Shown here: positions 45,695 through 54,532 of the stretch, one piece after another
Numbering within the stretch: the stretch's first letter is position 1
Layout: each line of letters opens with the position of its first letter
Assembly (NCBI RefSeq): GCF_045862395.1
Contig: NZ_AP023087.1
Span: 4,154,001-4,218,000, forward strand
Direction of reading: 5' to 3'
Length of the DNA: 64,000 bases
Source of the DNA: Marinicellulosiphila megalodicopiae
GTDB taxonomy: Bacteria > Pseudomonadota > Gammaproteobacteria > Pseudomonadales > Natronospirillaceae
Made by a program: the position numbers and the translations under genes
The notes under the pieces: model-generated
Told to the model about the DNA's origin: nothing
Seen by the model: the letters and a program-made list of their open reading frames with translations, nothing else
Databases searched by the model: none

Positions 45695-46325
45695 GAGCCA
45701 CCTCAACTACAGAAGATGAAGTAAATAAGTCATTAATCATATCAAAACACAAAACATTAAAATAAACTGATGAATATATAGAATCCAAATATTCATCTCC
45801 TATTACCCTAACTGCATTTGTGACAGTAAATCTATTTCCATACACATTCACTATTTTATTAATTTCAACCACACTCAGTACCGGTGCTCTAATAAACCTA
45901 AATAGAAATGATATATTTTTAATTAGATTCCCTTTTTTAATTTCATTTTCATAGACAATTGTAAAACCAACCGCCCCTTCATTTTCCGGTAAATATACTT
46001 CAGAAAAAGATTTCAATTTGGTATTTAAATCCTGCGATACTTTTGACTTATTTAGCTTTACTTCGACATATTCTGATGATCCATTCTCATACAAAACATA
46101 AAAGTCAGGTGTGTAAATAAATTTCACACCCTGGTCTTCCCACCTAAATTTAAATGGTTGAGCTATAAAATCAACAATACAGTCATCACGCTCTAATAAA
46201 TGACAATATTTTACTTCCAGAATTGAGTCCACATACGCCATTCCGTGTGTAGACTTGTGTGAAGGGAACATTCCTCTGTTTTTCACCGCAGACACTTTAA
46301 ACGACTTCTTAGCAAATTCAGGCAT
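45681..46325 (-). CDS. tnsA: Tn7-like endonuclease TnsA
   Basis: A 214-residue restriction-endonuclease-fold protein that cuts the 5' transposon ends, enabling cut-and-paste. Catalytic positions are visible as E in SILEVKYCHLLE (about 38), D in YTPDFYVL (about 73) and E-V-K in EYVEVKLNKSK (about 87-89). The FPSHKSTHGMAYVDS block is typical of TnsA N-terminal domains. It is the first gene of the tns operon and reads away from dnaJ, as tnsA reads away from the glmS-side end in Tn7. It is shorter than Tn7 TnsA (273). Confidence 0.92.
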   Translation of the reverse strand: MPEFAKKSFKVSAVKNRGMFPSHKSTHGMAYVDSILEVKYCHLLERDDCIVDFIAQPFKFRWEDQGVKFIYTPDFYVLYENGSSEYVEVKLNKSKVSQDLNTKLKSFSEVYLPENEGAVGFTIVYENEIKKGNLIKNISFLFRFIRAPVLSVVEINKIVNVYGNRFTVTNAVRVIGDEYLDSIYSSVYFNVLCFDMINDLFTSSSVVEVAHEQA

Positions 46326-46386
46326 TTTAACCTCTCTAATTTATAGTTTTTCTTATATCTAATTAAGATGATTTATACTTTTTTTA

Positions 46387-46407
46387 GGCAATAGGGTGCC
46401 TATTGCC
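46387..46407. promoter_or_regulatory. 21-bp palindrome upstream of tnsA, likely operator
   Basis: GGCAATAGG, GTG spacer, CCTATTGCC: a perfect 9-bp dyad 62 bp before the tnsA start. No T-run follows on either strand in the correct sense, so it is not a terminator. It is well placed to bind a dimeric repressor controlling the tns operon or the divergent small transcript. No regulator gene was recognised in the window. Confidence 0.5.
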
Positions 46408-46427
46408 GAACAAATCGAACTTTTTTA

Positions 46428-46535
46428 TTGACATAGAGTAAATTAGAGCCCAAAATTTTAAGCGATAGCTGTTCATTTTTTGGACTCTTATGACTGTGAA
46501 TAGCCCCTGCAAGGGCTGTTCACAGTAGTTTTTCT
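46428..46535 (+). ncRNA. candidate small RNA divergent from tnsA
   Basis: TTGACA (46428-46433), 17-bp spacer and CAAAAT (46451-46456) form a plausible promoter on the plus strand. About 35 bp later, CTGTGAATAGCCC / GGGCTGTTCACAG (46494-46525) makes a 13-bp stem followed by TAGTTTTTCTT, a good intrinsic terminator. The predicted transcript is about 70 nt and has no ORF. It lies between tnsA and the transposon end. Expression and role are inferred. Confidence 0.45.
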
Positions 46536-46880
46536 TCAAAATTATATTATTCTCACAACACCCTCCTATTTTTATTCAAAATATCTAGCAACCCTTTTTC
46601 TTTAGGCAAAAAAAAAGGCAAAATCATTAAAGCATTCAAAAAACAACAATATCTACAGATATCGCAAAACTAAGCGGTATTAAATACCACTTAACTTTAC
46701 TTAATTGTCTTTTCTCACACTCTAATAATTTTGCCAATTCGGCTCTTTAAACAAAGTAACTAGACTTCGTTTAGCTAATACCGTTTCCGATATAGACTTT
46801 TTTACTACAGATCACAATTAATTTGTATATTATTTAAACAATAGATAACTACATCAAATTTGTACAATCAATTACAAAAT

Positions 46881-46955
46881 TAAGTTTCAAACATTATTGA
46901 AATTTGTTTCAAACCAAGCGTCATAAGTTGCAAACCATTCACAAAGTTGCAAACC
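46881..46955. mobile_element. dnaJ-proximal end of the Tn7-like transposon (TnsB-site-like repeats)
   Basis: Four direct repeats of GTTkCAAAC lie at 46884-46892, 46906-46914, 46927-46935 and 46946-46954, spaced 22, 21 and 19 bp, like the overlapping TnsB sites of a Tn7 right end. The last touches the dnaJ stop codon (46956-46958). TGTGAATGG reading inward from 46942 could be the TGT terminus. The remaining 46326-46880 is non-coding apart from the palindrome and small-RNA candidate. Confidence 0.6.
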
Positions 46956-48089
46956 TTATTCACCTTTATATTTAACATCATCAAAAAATTTCTTAACACC
47001 ATCGAGCCAGCTTGTTGCTTTTGGCGAGTGTTTTTTGCCATCTAGCGATGCTTGGAATTCTTTTAATAAGTCTTTTTGTTTTGATGTTAGATTCACTGGG
47101 GTTTCGATGTTTAATCGAACCATCAAATCTCCGACTGCTCCACCACGTACTGACTTAACGCCTTTGCCACGCAATCTGAATACTTTTCCACTTTGACACT
47201 CTGCTGGCACTTTTAATTTTACTCGGCCTTCTAAGGTTGGCACTTCAATCTCGCCACCTAATGTTGCTTGTGTGAAGCTGATTGGCATTTCACAATGTAA
47301 GTCTGATCCGTCGCGCTCAAAGATTGAGTGGCGTTTAACTGATACTTCTACGTATAAATCACCGGAAGGTCCGCCATTTGGTCCGGCTTCGCCCTCTCCA
47401 GTTAAGCGTATGCGATCACCTGTATCAACGCCTGCTGGAATTTTTACATTTAAGGTTTTGGTTTCTTCGTTTACACCGCGACCACGACATTTAGGACAGG
47501 GTGATTCAATCACTTTGCCTTTACCGCTACAGGTTGGACAGGCTTGTTGAACCGCGAAGAAACCTTGCTGCATACGCACTTGACCTTGGCCACCACAGGT
47601 TTGACAGGTTTTTGAGCTGGTGCCTGTTTTAGCGCCACTGCCATCACATGGCTCACAACCAACTAAGGTAGGAACTTTGATTTTTCGCTCTACGCCATTA
47701 ACTGCTTCTTCAAGACTCATTTGCATGCTGTAACGTAAGTCTGATCCGCGCTGCACTGAACTTCTGCGTCCACCGCCTCCGCCACCAAAGATGTCACCGA
47801 ACACATCACCAAAAATATCACTAAACCCACCGCCGCCTTGGCCGCCACCACCAAATCCACCTTGTTCAACACCAGCATGACCATACTGATCATAGGCGCC
47901 GCGTTTTTGATCATCGGATAAAATTTCGTAAGCTTCGTTCACTTCTTTGAATGATTCTTCAGAAGCTTTGTCATCTGGGTTACGATCTGGATGATATTTC
48001 ATCGCCATTTTACGATAGGCTTTCTTGATTTCTTTTGCATCAGCGCCTTTGGCGACACCTAATACTTCGTAATAATCACGTTTGGACAT
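46956..48089 (-). CDS. dnaJ: chaperone protein DnaJ
   Basis: Hsp40 co-chaperone that delivers substrates to DnaK and stimulates its ATPase. The 377 residues show the J domain with HPD (MKYHPDRNPDD, about 32-34), a Gly/Phe-rich linker, four CxxCxGxG zinc repeats (about 145-215; for example CEPCDGSG, CQTCGGQG, CPTCSGKG, CPKCRGRG) and two C-terminal beta domains. It ends normally with DVKYKGE, so the adjoining transposon did not damage it. It is separated from dnaK by a terminator hairpin. Confidence 0.98.
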   Translation of the reverse strand: MSKRDYYEVLGVAKGADAKEIKKAYRKMAMKYHPDRNPDDKASEESFKEVNEAYEILSDDQKRGAYDQYGHAGVEQGGFGGGGQGGGGFSDIFGDVFGDIFGGGGGGRRSSVQRGSDLRYSMQMSLEEAVNGVERKIKVPTLVGCEPCDGSGAKTGTSSKTCQTCGGQGQVRMQQGFFAVQQACPTCSGKGKVIESPCPKCRGRGVNEETKTLNVKIPAGVDTGDRIRLTGEGEAGPNGGPSGDLYVEVSVKRHSIFERDGSDLHCEMPISFTQATLGGEIEVPTLEGRVKLKVPAECQSGKVFRLRGKGVKSVRGGAVGDLMVRLNIETPVNLTSKQKDLLKEFQASLDGKKHSPKATSWLDGVKKFFDDVKYKGE

Positions 48090-48118
48090 GTCGATTTCTT
48101 CTTAACTTTTATTAAATG

Positions 48119-48144
48119 AAAAAAAAGGCCAAGAAATCTTGGCC
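48119..48144 (-). terminator. Rho-independent terminator between dnaK and dnaJ
   Basis: GGCCAAGA / TCTTGGCC around a TT loop (48127-48144) followed by eight T bases on the minus strand. It probably lowers dnaJ expression relative to dnaK. Confidence 0.85.
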
Positions 48145-48166
48145 TAGTTTGGTCTACAAAGAGGAT

Positions 48167-50077
48167 TTATTTATCTTCTTTTACTTCTTCGAATTCAGCA
48201 TCTACTGCATCGTCAGGACCGGCTGTTGCTTCTTCAGGTTGCGCGCCGCCTTCAGCTGCTTGCTCAGCGTATAACTTTTCAGCCATAGACTGTGAAGCTT
48301 CTGTTAATGCTTTGGTTTTCGCTTCGATATCATCTTTGCTATCACCTTTTAACGCTTCTTCTAAATCTGCAATGGCTGCTTCAATTTTTGCTTTTTCGTC
48401 AGCTTCGATTTTGTCAGCAGCGTCTTCTAATGTTTTCTTAGTTGCGTGTACTAAGCCATCAGCAGTGTTGCGAACTTGAACCATTTCTTCGAATTTTTTA
48501 TCTTCTTCAGCGTTCGCTTCAGCATCACGAACCATTTGTTCGATCTCTTCATCACTTAAACCAGAAGACGCTTTAATGATGATAGATTGCTCTTTACCTG
48601 TACCTTTATCTTTAGCAGATACGTTTAAGATACCGTTGGCATCTAAATCGAAGGCTACTTCAATTTGTGGTACACCACGTTGTGCTGGTGGAATGTCCGC
48701 TAAATCAAAACGACCTAATGATTTGTTTTGAGTTGCTTGCTTACGCTCACCTTGAATCACGTGGATCGTTACTGCGCTTTGGTTGTCATCAGCAGTAGAG
48801 AACGTTTGTGTTTTCTTAGTAGGGATCGTTGTGTTTTTCTCAATAAGCGCCGTCATTACACCGCCCATTGTTTCGATACCTAATGTTAAAGGCGTAACGT
48901 CTAATAACAATACGTCTTTCACTTCGCCAGATAAAACCGCACCTTGAATCGCAGCACCCATTGCTACTGCTTCATCTGGGTTCACATCTTTACGTGGCTC
49001 TTTACCGAAGAAGTTTTTAACGGCTTCTTGAACCATTGGCATACGTGTTTGACCACCCACCAAAATAACGTCATCGATTTCAGAAATTTCTAAGTCTGCA
49101 TCTTTAAGCGCCATTTTTAACGGCTCTAAAGAACGCTTAACTAAATCTTCAACTAATGATTCTAATTTAGAACGCGTTACTTTTACATTTAAATGCTTAG
49201 GACCCGTTGCATCCGCTGTGATGTAAGGTAAGTTAACATCGGTTTGTGTAGAAGATGACAATTCAACTTTTGCTTTTTCGCCTGCTTCTTTTAAACGTTG
49301 CATCGCTAACGCATCACCTTTTAGATCAATGCCTGTGTCTTTTTTGAAAGACTCTGCTAAGAATTCGATCATGCGCATATCGAAATCTTCACCACCTAAG
49401 AATGTATCACCGTTTGTTGATAACACTTCAAATTGGTGCTCGCCGTCTACTTCTGCAATTTCGATGATAGAGATATCAAATGTACCACCACCTAAATCGT
49501 AAACTGCGATTGTTTTATCGCCACGGTTTTTGTCCATGCCGTATGCTAATGCAGCTGCTGTTGGCTCGTTGATGATACGTTTTACATCTAAGCCCGCAAT
49601 TTTACCTGCATCTTTAGTTGCTTGACGCTGAGCATCGTTAAAGTATGCAGGAACCGTTACAACCGCTTCGGTTACTTTTTCGCCTAAGAAATCTTCGGCT
49701 GTTTTTTTCATTTTTTTCAAAACTTCAGCAGAGATTTGTGGTGGCGCTTTACGATCGCCACGTACTTCAACCCAAGCATCACCATTGTCTGCTTCTACGA
49801 TTTTGTACGGAACCATTGTGATGTCTTTTTGTACTACGTCATCTTTAAAACGACGACCAATCAAACGCTTGATTGCATACAAAGTGCTTTCTGGGTTAGT
49901 TACCGCTTGACGCTTAGCTGATTGACCAACCAAAATTTCGCCATCTTCAGCGTAACCGATGATCGAAGGAGTCGTACGATCGCCTTCAGCGTTTTCGATT
50001 ACTTTAGCTTTGCCGCCTTCTAAAATTGCGACACATGAGTTAGTTGTTCCTAAATCAATACCTATTACTTTTGACAT
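48167..50077 (-). CDS. dnaK: chaperone protein DnaK (Hsp70)
   Basis: Major cytoplasmic Hsp70. The ATG at 50077 (MSKVIGIDLGTTNSCVAIL) is the conserved start, with GAGGTAAT upstream; an in-frame ATG-less extension further upstream is not credible. The 636 residues have the actin-like ATPase domain with DLGGGTFDISIIEI and VGGQTRMP, then the substrate-binding domain (DVTPLTLGIETMGG) and an acidic EEVKEDK-type C-terminus that binds TPR partners or aids disordered substrates. A heat-shock promoter precedes it at 50118-50146. Confidence 0.98.
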   Translation of the reverse strand: MSKVIGIDLGTTNSCVAILEGGKAKVIENAEGDRTTPSIIGYAEDGEILVGQSAKRQAVTNPESTLYAIKRLIGRRFKDDVVQKDITMVPYKIVEADNGDAWVEVRGDRKAPPQISAEVLKKMKKTAEDFLGEKVTEAVVTVPAYFNDAQRQATKDAGKIAGLDVKRIINEPTAAALAYGMDKNRGDKTIAVYDLGGGTFDISIIEIAEVDGEHQFEVLSTNGDTFLGGEDFDMRMIEFLAESFKKDTGIDLKGDALAMQRLKEAGEKAKVELSSSTQTDVNLPYITADATGPKHLNVKVTRSKLESLVEDLVKRSLEPLKMALKDADLEISEIDDVILVGGQTRMPMVQEAVKNFFGKEPRKDVNPDEAVAMGAAIQGAVLSGEVKDVLLLDVTPLTLGIETMGGVMTALIEKNTTIPTKKTQTFSTADDNQSAVTIHVIQGERKQATQNKSLGRFDLADIPPAQRGVPQIEVAFDLDANGILNVSAKDKGTGKEQSIIIKASSGLSDEEIEQMVRDAEANAEEDKKFEEMVQVRNTADGLVHATKKTLEDAADKIEADEKAKIEAAIADLEEALKGDSKDDIEAKTKALTEASQSMAEKLYAEQAAEGGAQPEEATAGPDDAVDAEFEEVKEDK

Positions 50078-50117
50078 TTTTATATTACCTCGAATCTTAA
50101 TGTTTGCATGATTCACT

Positions 50118-50146
50118 ATATGGGGTGAATCGAATTTTTTTTCAAG
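50118..50146 (-). promoter_or_regulatory. sigma-32 heat-shock promoter for dnaK
   Basis: On the minus strand CTTGAA (50146-50141), a 15-bp spacer and CCCCATAT (50125-50118), an essentially consensus RpoH promoter. It lies in the grpE-dnaK gap, about 40 bp before the dnaK start. Confidence 0.9.
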
Positions 50147-50164
50147 CGCTTGGACGGTTATTTT

Positions 50165-50722
50165 TTAACCTTTATTCACAACCACCATTGCAGGGCGTAT
50201 TAAACGACCATGCATTTCATAACCTTTTTGCATCACAGCGATCACTGAATTAGGTTCTGCATCTGGCTGCTCAATCATTGTCATTGCTTGGTGCAATTTT
50301 GGATCAAACGGTTCGCCTACAGGGTCAATCGCAACCACTTCAAATTTTTCTAATGCTGAAACAAATGATTTAAGAGTTAATTCCACACCCTCTGTCATTG
50401 GTTTTAAGCTTTCGTTTTCAGTATCGGCACTTTCTAATGCGCGGTCTAAATTATCGATAACAGGAAGCAATTCTTTAATGAGTTTTTCAACGCCAAATTT
50501 ATGTGCATTTTGCACATCAATTTCAGCTCGGCGACGAGTATTTTGCGAATCCGCTTCACTGCGTAAAGCCGCTTCTTTCCATTTTTCTGCTTCAGCTTTT
50601 AATAATTCGACTTCATTATCAGCTTCTAACACTTCCCCTTCTTGGGCCTGTTCTTCTTGCTCAATCTCATCAATTGAGACTTCTTCTAATTCGTCATGCG
50701 ATGGTTTTTCGTCAACAGACAT
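50165..50722 (-). CDS. grpE: nucleotide exchange factor GrpE
   Basis: Dimeric co-chaperone that releases ADP from DnaK. About 185 residues: an acidic N-terminus, a long coiled coil (about 35-85; ELLKAEAEKWKEAALRSEAD, NTRRRAEIDVQ) and the C-terminal beta domain with GVELTLKSFVSALEKF and MQKGYEMHGRLIRPAMVVV. The order grpE-dnaK-dnaJ is conserved in many bacteria. The ATG at 50722 follows GGAG. Confidence 0.97.
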   Translation of the reverse strand: MSVDEKPSHDELEEVSIDEIEQEEQAQEGEVLEADNEVELLKAEAEKWKEAALRSEADSQNTRRRAEIDVQNAHKFGVEKLIKELLPVIDNLDRALESADTENESLKPMTEGVELTLKSFVSALEKFEVVAIDPVGEPFDPKLHQAMTMIEQPDAEPNSVIAVMQKGYEMHGRLIRPAMVVVNKG

Positions 50723-50780
50723 CACTCACTCCAGTATTTCTTCAAAGTTTTAAAACAATATGCTTTTTAGTTGCTGCTAT

Positions 50781-50806
50781 ATGAGGACAAGACGAAAGGT
50801 TTCAAG
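50781..50806 (-). promoter_or_regulatory. sigma-32-like promoter for grpE
   Basis: CTTGAA (50806-50801), a 14-bp spacer and CCTCATAT starting at 50786 on the minus strand match the RpoH consensus with one change. It lies about 60 bp before grpE. Confidence 0.8.
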
Positions 50807-50882
50807 AGGATTTTTGAATAAAATATTGTTTTTTTGCACCTATTTAAATAATAAGTGCAAAATGATCAATTAAGGGAGGGTA

Positions 50883-52535
50883 TCAATGAGAAAGTAAATG
50901 AAATTTGCGGCGTATTAATAAAAGGCTCAAACTCATAAGTACTAAAAATGAAATGTTTACATTACCGATCCGCGCTCTTTGTGGAGCTTCTTCGCCTTCG
51001 AAACAGCTTGTGTATTCATCTAAATTGTAACTTTGTTTTAATGTTTGAATATTGCTGAGCTTAACTTGGTCTAATCCAAAATTCGTATTTTCATCTTTTG
51101 AATAAATAAATGCCACACGATGATTGCCTGGAGTCATACCTACTGAAACAGATTGTTTTGCACAAACACCGCTGGATATTGTATGAAATTGAATTTGCCC
51201 GTCCACAGTGACATAAAATAAATCATAAACAAATTCCGACTCCATAGTTAAATCGAAATTAATACCATAGTCAAAATAGCCTGATACTGAAACAACGGAA
51301 GTCTCATATCCATTATTGGCACTCGATTTAAATTCGCCGTTAAATGTATCAAATACCCAATTATCAGAAGGAGTTTGCGCCCAAGAATAAAAAGAAAAAT
51401 CCGACAAAAAGGATTTAGGATCATTAATTGTCGTATCTTTTAGCACATCCAAATTCACCGTTTCATTTTGATTGATGATTTGATTCTCGCTTAAAAAACT
51501 AAATTCAACCTCTAAATCATATTCCTCAAGACTGTTTAATCCATTAATAGTTAATGAACAGGTGACGCTGTCATTTGATTTCACTTCTTGATTATTTAAT
51601 TGGCCACACCCTTCAATATCAAGGTCTGAATCAATCGAAAATTCACTCAACGTAATCGGATTAACATCAATATTAATAAACTCAAAATCAACCTGATTAT
51701 TCGCATTATTTCCTGGGTGCAATAAATAATTGGTATCTAAAACATCTAAAACAACAATTGTATTTTTAAACTCTAAAATCCAATCATAAAATACATCGGT
51801 TCGAGTATATATGCCTGGATAACTAGCCTCTGCACAACCATTACCAAAACTTACAATCCCTGTATGGTAAAACGCCTGCCCATCCGAATACAACAATGGT
51901 CCTCCGCTGTCGCCTTGGCAACTATCTTTACCTATATCCGAGGCACACATCATTAGCTCTTCAATAAAATCAACGCCAATGTTTTTATAATTGGCTTTAC
52001 ATTGCGCATTGCTCACTTTAAATATATCTACACGCTGCATGTGAGTTGAGCCTTCACTTTGGGTTTCAGTGACCCCATAGCCAATTACTTCTAAAGACTG
52101 TGTAGCTGTAAAAGAAGCAAATTGTTGTGCAGTTAACAGATCTACCGATTCCGGATATTGGCCATTTATCGCATCGATTTTTATCAATGCTAAATCAAAC
52201 CCCATCTCAACAGATATGTATTCAGGGTGCATTTTAATATAGCGAATTTCAAAGGTTTCTGATTGAAACTGAGGGTCATGGGGGAAGTCTATGGTTAACT
52301 TTTCATGTAAATATTCCACACAATGCGCTGCGGTCAAAACAACACCATTACCAATGTGCGCTCCGCCACAGCCCACATTTAAGCGCGCAAAAAAACCATA
52401 GGGGCTTCCATTTGAGAATACCGGTTGCCCACCAATAATTTTAGGTTGTATTTGCAGTTGCTCGGTTTGAGCTGCAGATAAAACCAAGCTTTGGATTAGC
52501 AAAATTAAAGCGAAAAGATACCGACAATTACTCAT
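50883..52535 (-). CDS. secreted trypsin-like serine protease with C-terminal membrane anchor
   Basis: A 550-residue protein with a signal peptide (to about residue 22) and an S1 protease domain (IIGGQPV start; triad H in LTAAHCV, D in FDLALIKI, S in CQGDSGGPL, about 35-260). Roughly 250 residues of beta-rich domains follow. The C-terminus is a hydrophobic helix plus basic tail (LVLMSLSLLLIRRKF), like GlyGly-CTERM-type sorting tails. The ATG at 52535 has GGGAA upstream. It is probably exported and held at the surface; substrate unknown. Confidence 0.8.
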   Translation of the reverse strand: MSNCRYLFALILLIQSLVLSAAQTEQLQIQPKIIGGQPVFSNGSPYGFFARLNVGCGGAHIGNGVVLTAAHCVEYLHEKLTIDFPHDPQFQSETFEIRYIKMHPEYISVEMGFDLALIKIDAINGQYPESVDLLTAQQFASFTATQSLEVIGYGVTETQSEGSTHMQRVDIFKVSNAQCKANYKNIGVDFIEELMMCASDIGKDSCQGDSGGPLLYSDGQAFYHTGIVSFGNGCAEASYPGIYTRTDVFYDWILEFKNTIVVLDVLDTNYLLHPGNNANNQVDFEFINIDVNPITLSEFSIDSDLDIEGCGQLNNQEVKSNDSVTCSLTINGLNSLEEYDLEVEFSFLSENQIINQNETVNLDVLKDTTINDPKSFLSDFSFYSWAQTPSDNWVFDTFNGEFKSSANNGYETSVVSVSGYFDYGINFDLTMESEFVYDLFYVTVDGQIQFHTISSGVCAKQSVSVGMTPGNHRVAFIYSKDENTNFGLDQVKLSNIQTLKQSYNLDEYTSCFEGEEAPQRARIGNVNISFLVLMSLSLLLIRRKFHLLSH

Positions 52536-52735
52536 TTTTATTCCCAATAAACAATATTAACTGCATTAACCATAGTGTATTGCACGATTCAATTCCATGC
52601 CTGAATACCCATACCTAAAATTTAACAATCTAAAAATCCATTTGTTAAATTTAAAACTAAACTCAGTTTGACTACCTCTTGGTGCACGTCATAGGTATAA
52701 TCGCGATTTTTTCAAAAATGGCTTACATGACCCAC

Positions 52736-53494
52736 ATGACTAAATTCCGACCTTGTATTGATTTACATCAAGGCTGCGTCAAACAAATTATTGGTGGCAG
52801 TTTAAATGATAGCGGCGCTAAAACCAATTTTATAAGCGAGTATGACGCGGCTTATTACGCAAAGCTTTATCAACAACATGCGTTAACTGGCGGGCATGTG
52901 ATTGCATTGGGTCCTAATAATGAAGCACAAGTTAAACTTGCCCTTGAGACTTATCCAAATCAATTGCAGTTTGGTGGCGGCGTAAATGACACTAATGCGG
53001 CTCGTTATTTAGAATATGGTGCATCGCATATTATTGTGACGTCGTATCTTTTTGAAAATAAACAATTTTCTTTTGAGAAGCTTGAACGCATCAAAAGCAT
53101 TGTGGGTAAAGATAGACTTGTTCTTGATTTAAGTTGTCGAAAAGTGGGTAACAGCTGGTTTATTGCAACAGACAGATGGCAAACTGTTACAGACCTAGAA
53201 GTTAATCTAACAACCTTGAACGAGCTTTCAAAACATTGCGCTGAATTTTTAATTCATGCCGCCGATGTAGAAGGTTTGCAACAGGGTATAGATGAGCAAT
53301 TGGTGATGTTGCTTGCTCAATTTACAGCCATTCCTGTGACCTATGCCGGTGGTGCAAGATCCATTGAAGATTTAGAGTTAGTGAACACACTATCAAATGG
53401 CAATGTTGACCTCACTATTGGTAGTGCCCTGGATATTTTTGGCGGAAGCGGAATAACGTTTGATCAATGTCTACAGTGGAATCAATCCAAGTAA
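52736..53494 (+). CDS. hisA: eukaryotic-type phosphoribosylformimino-AICAR-phosphate isomerase (HIS6-like HisA)
   Basis: TIM-barrel isomerase of histidine biosynthesis, but of the HIS6 type known from fungi and plants. Signatures are FRPCIDLHQGCVKQIIGGSL, LTGGHVIALGP, a QFGGGVND segment, LVLDLSCRK, a FLIHAADVEGLQQGIDE block and TYAGGARSIEDL. Ordinary bacterial HisA begins IIPALDLIDG and differs throughout. Length from the ATG at 52736 is 252 residues; upstream in-frame ATGs exist and no strong ribosome-binding site decides. No other his genes are nearby. Confidence 0.85.
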   Translation: MTKFRPCIDLHQGCVKQIIGGSLNDSGAKTNFISEYDAAYYAKLYQQHALTGGHVIALGPNNEAQVKLALETYPNQLQFGGGVNDTNAARYLEYGASHIIVTSYLFENKQFSFEKLERIKSIVGKDRLVLDLSCRKVGNSWFIATDRWQTVTDLEVNLTTLNELSKHCAEFLIHAADVEGLQQGIDEQLVMLLAQFTAIPVTYAGGARSIEDLELVNTLSNGNVDLTIGSALDIFGGSGITFDQCLQWNQSK

Positions 53495-53512
53495 TTAATT
53501 AATAGGTATTTT

Positions 53513-54481
53513 ATGAGCATTTATATGCACTTTGGCATTATCATCGCCAGTTTAGCCGTACTCGTTTGGAGCGCAGATCGTTTTGTATTTGGCGCATCAG
53601 GCCTTGCTAGAAACTTAGGTATTAGCCCACTGATTATTGGCTTAACCATTGTTGCGATGGGCTCATCTGCACCAGAAATGATGGCAGCGGCACAAGCTTC
53701 ACTTAATGATGGTACGCCTGATTTAGGTGTAGGTAATGCGATTGGATCAAACATTACAAATATTTTGATGGTGCTTGGCATCACCGCATTAATTAAACCG
53801 ATGCTGGTGGGTTCTTCCACTATGAAACAAGAAATTCCAATGGTGTTGATTGCATCAATCATTGGCGCGTACTTCTTGTTTAATGGTGAAATCACTAAGA
53901 TTGAAGGTTACATTTTATTATTTGCTTTTTTTGCGACCATATCGTTTTTAACGTTTAACGCACTTCGCCATCAAAGATTAGGCGATGATCCGGATATGCT
54001 TAAAGACATCGAAAGTGAAGTTCCTGATAAAATGCCTTTGTATTTAGCTTTAATATGGCTAACAGTTGGAATTGTACTTTTGATTGTATCTGCTGATTAT
54101 TTAGTGAATTCTGCAAAAGAAGTAGCAATTCATTTTGGTGTTTCGCAGCTGGTAATTGGTTTGACTATTGTTGCGATCGGCACCAGCTTGCCAGAGTTAG
54201 CAGCAAGTGTTGCAGGTGTATTAAAAGGTGAGAACGATTTAGCAATTGGCAATATTATTGGCTCTAATATTTTTAATATTTTTGCAGTTATGTCCCTTCC
54301 AGGCATTTTGGCCCCCGGTGTTATTGATGCAAATAGAGACACATTGGTCATGATTGCTGCCACTTTATTATTATGGGTATTAGCAGGAATCGGGAAAACT
54401 AGATCCATTAGCCGTATTGAAGGTGGTCTTTTATTTGCTGGTTTCATCGCATATCAAGTATTTCTATTTGTTAGTGTATAA
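53513..54481 (+). CDS. calcium/sodium antiporter, YrbG family
   Basis: Inner-membrane Ca2+:cation exchanger of 322 residues with about ten helices and the two inverted alpha repeats: GLTIVAMGSSAPEMM with GNAIGSNITNILMVLG in the first half, GLTIVAIGTSLPELAASV with GNIIGSNIFNIFAVM in the second. The acidic residues of these repeats coordinate Ca2+. It lies 18 bp after the hisA-like gene on the same strand and has AGG upstream of its ATG. Confidence 0.93.
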   Translation: MSIYMHFGIIIASLAVLVWSADRFVFGASGLARNLGISPLIIGLTIVAMGSSAPEMMAAAQASLNDGTPDLGVGNAIGSNITNILMVLGITALIKPMLVGSSTMKQEIPMVLIASIIGAYFLFNGEITKIEGYILLFAFFATISFLTFNALRHQRLGDDPDMLKDIESEVPDKMPLYLALIWLTVGIVLLIVSADYLVNSAKEVAIHFGVSQLVIGLTIVAIGTSLPELAASVAGVLKGENDLAIGNIIGSNIFNIFAVMSLPGILAPGVIDANRDTLVMIAATLLLWVLAGIGKTRSISRIEGGLLFAGFIAYQVFLFVSV

Positions 54482-54532
54482 GTCAGTGGGTATAATCCTG
54501 CCTCTTTTTTGCATGCTGGATAGTTCAAAACT

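Noticed and set aside
46494..46525. Hairpin near tnsA considered as a CRISPR repeat or guide RNA
   Set aside because: Only one copy, no spacer array and no cas genes in the window; it is better explained as a terminator stem.
46494..46525. The same hairpin considered as the dnaJ terminator
   Set aside because: The U-run follows it on the plus strand only; dnaJ is on the minus strand, where no T-run follows.
50478..50784. Two plus-strand ORFs of about 92 codons over grpE
   Set aside because: They are antisense shadows of grpE; Ser/Cys-rich low-complexity content is typical of such shadows.
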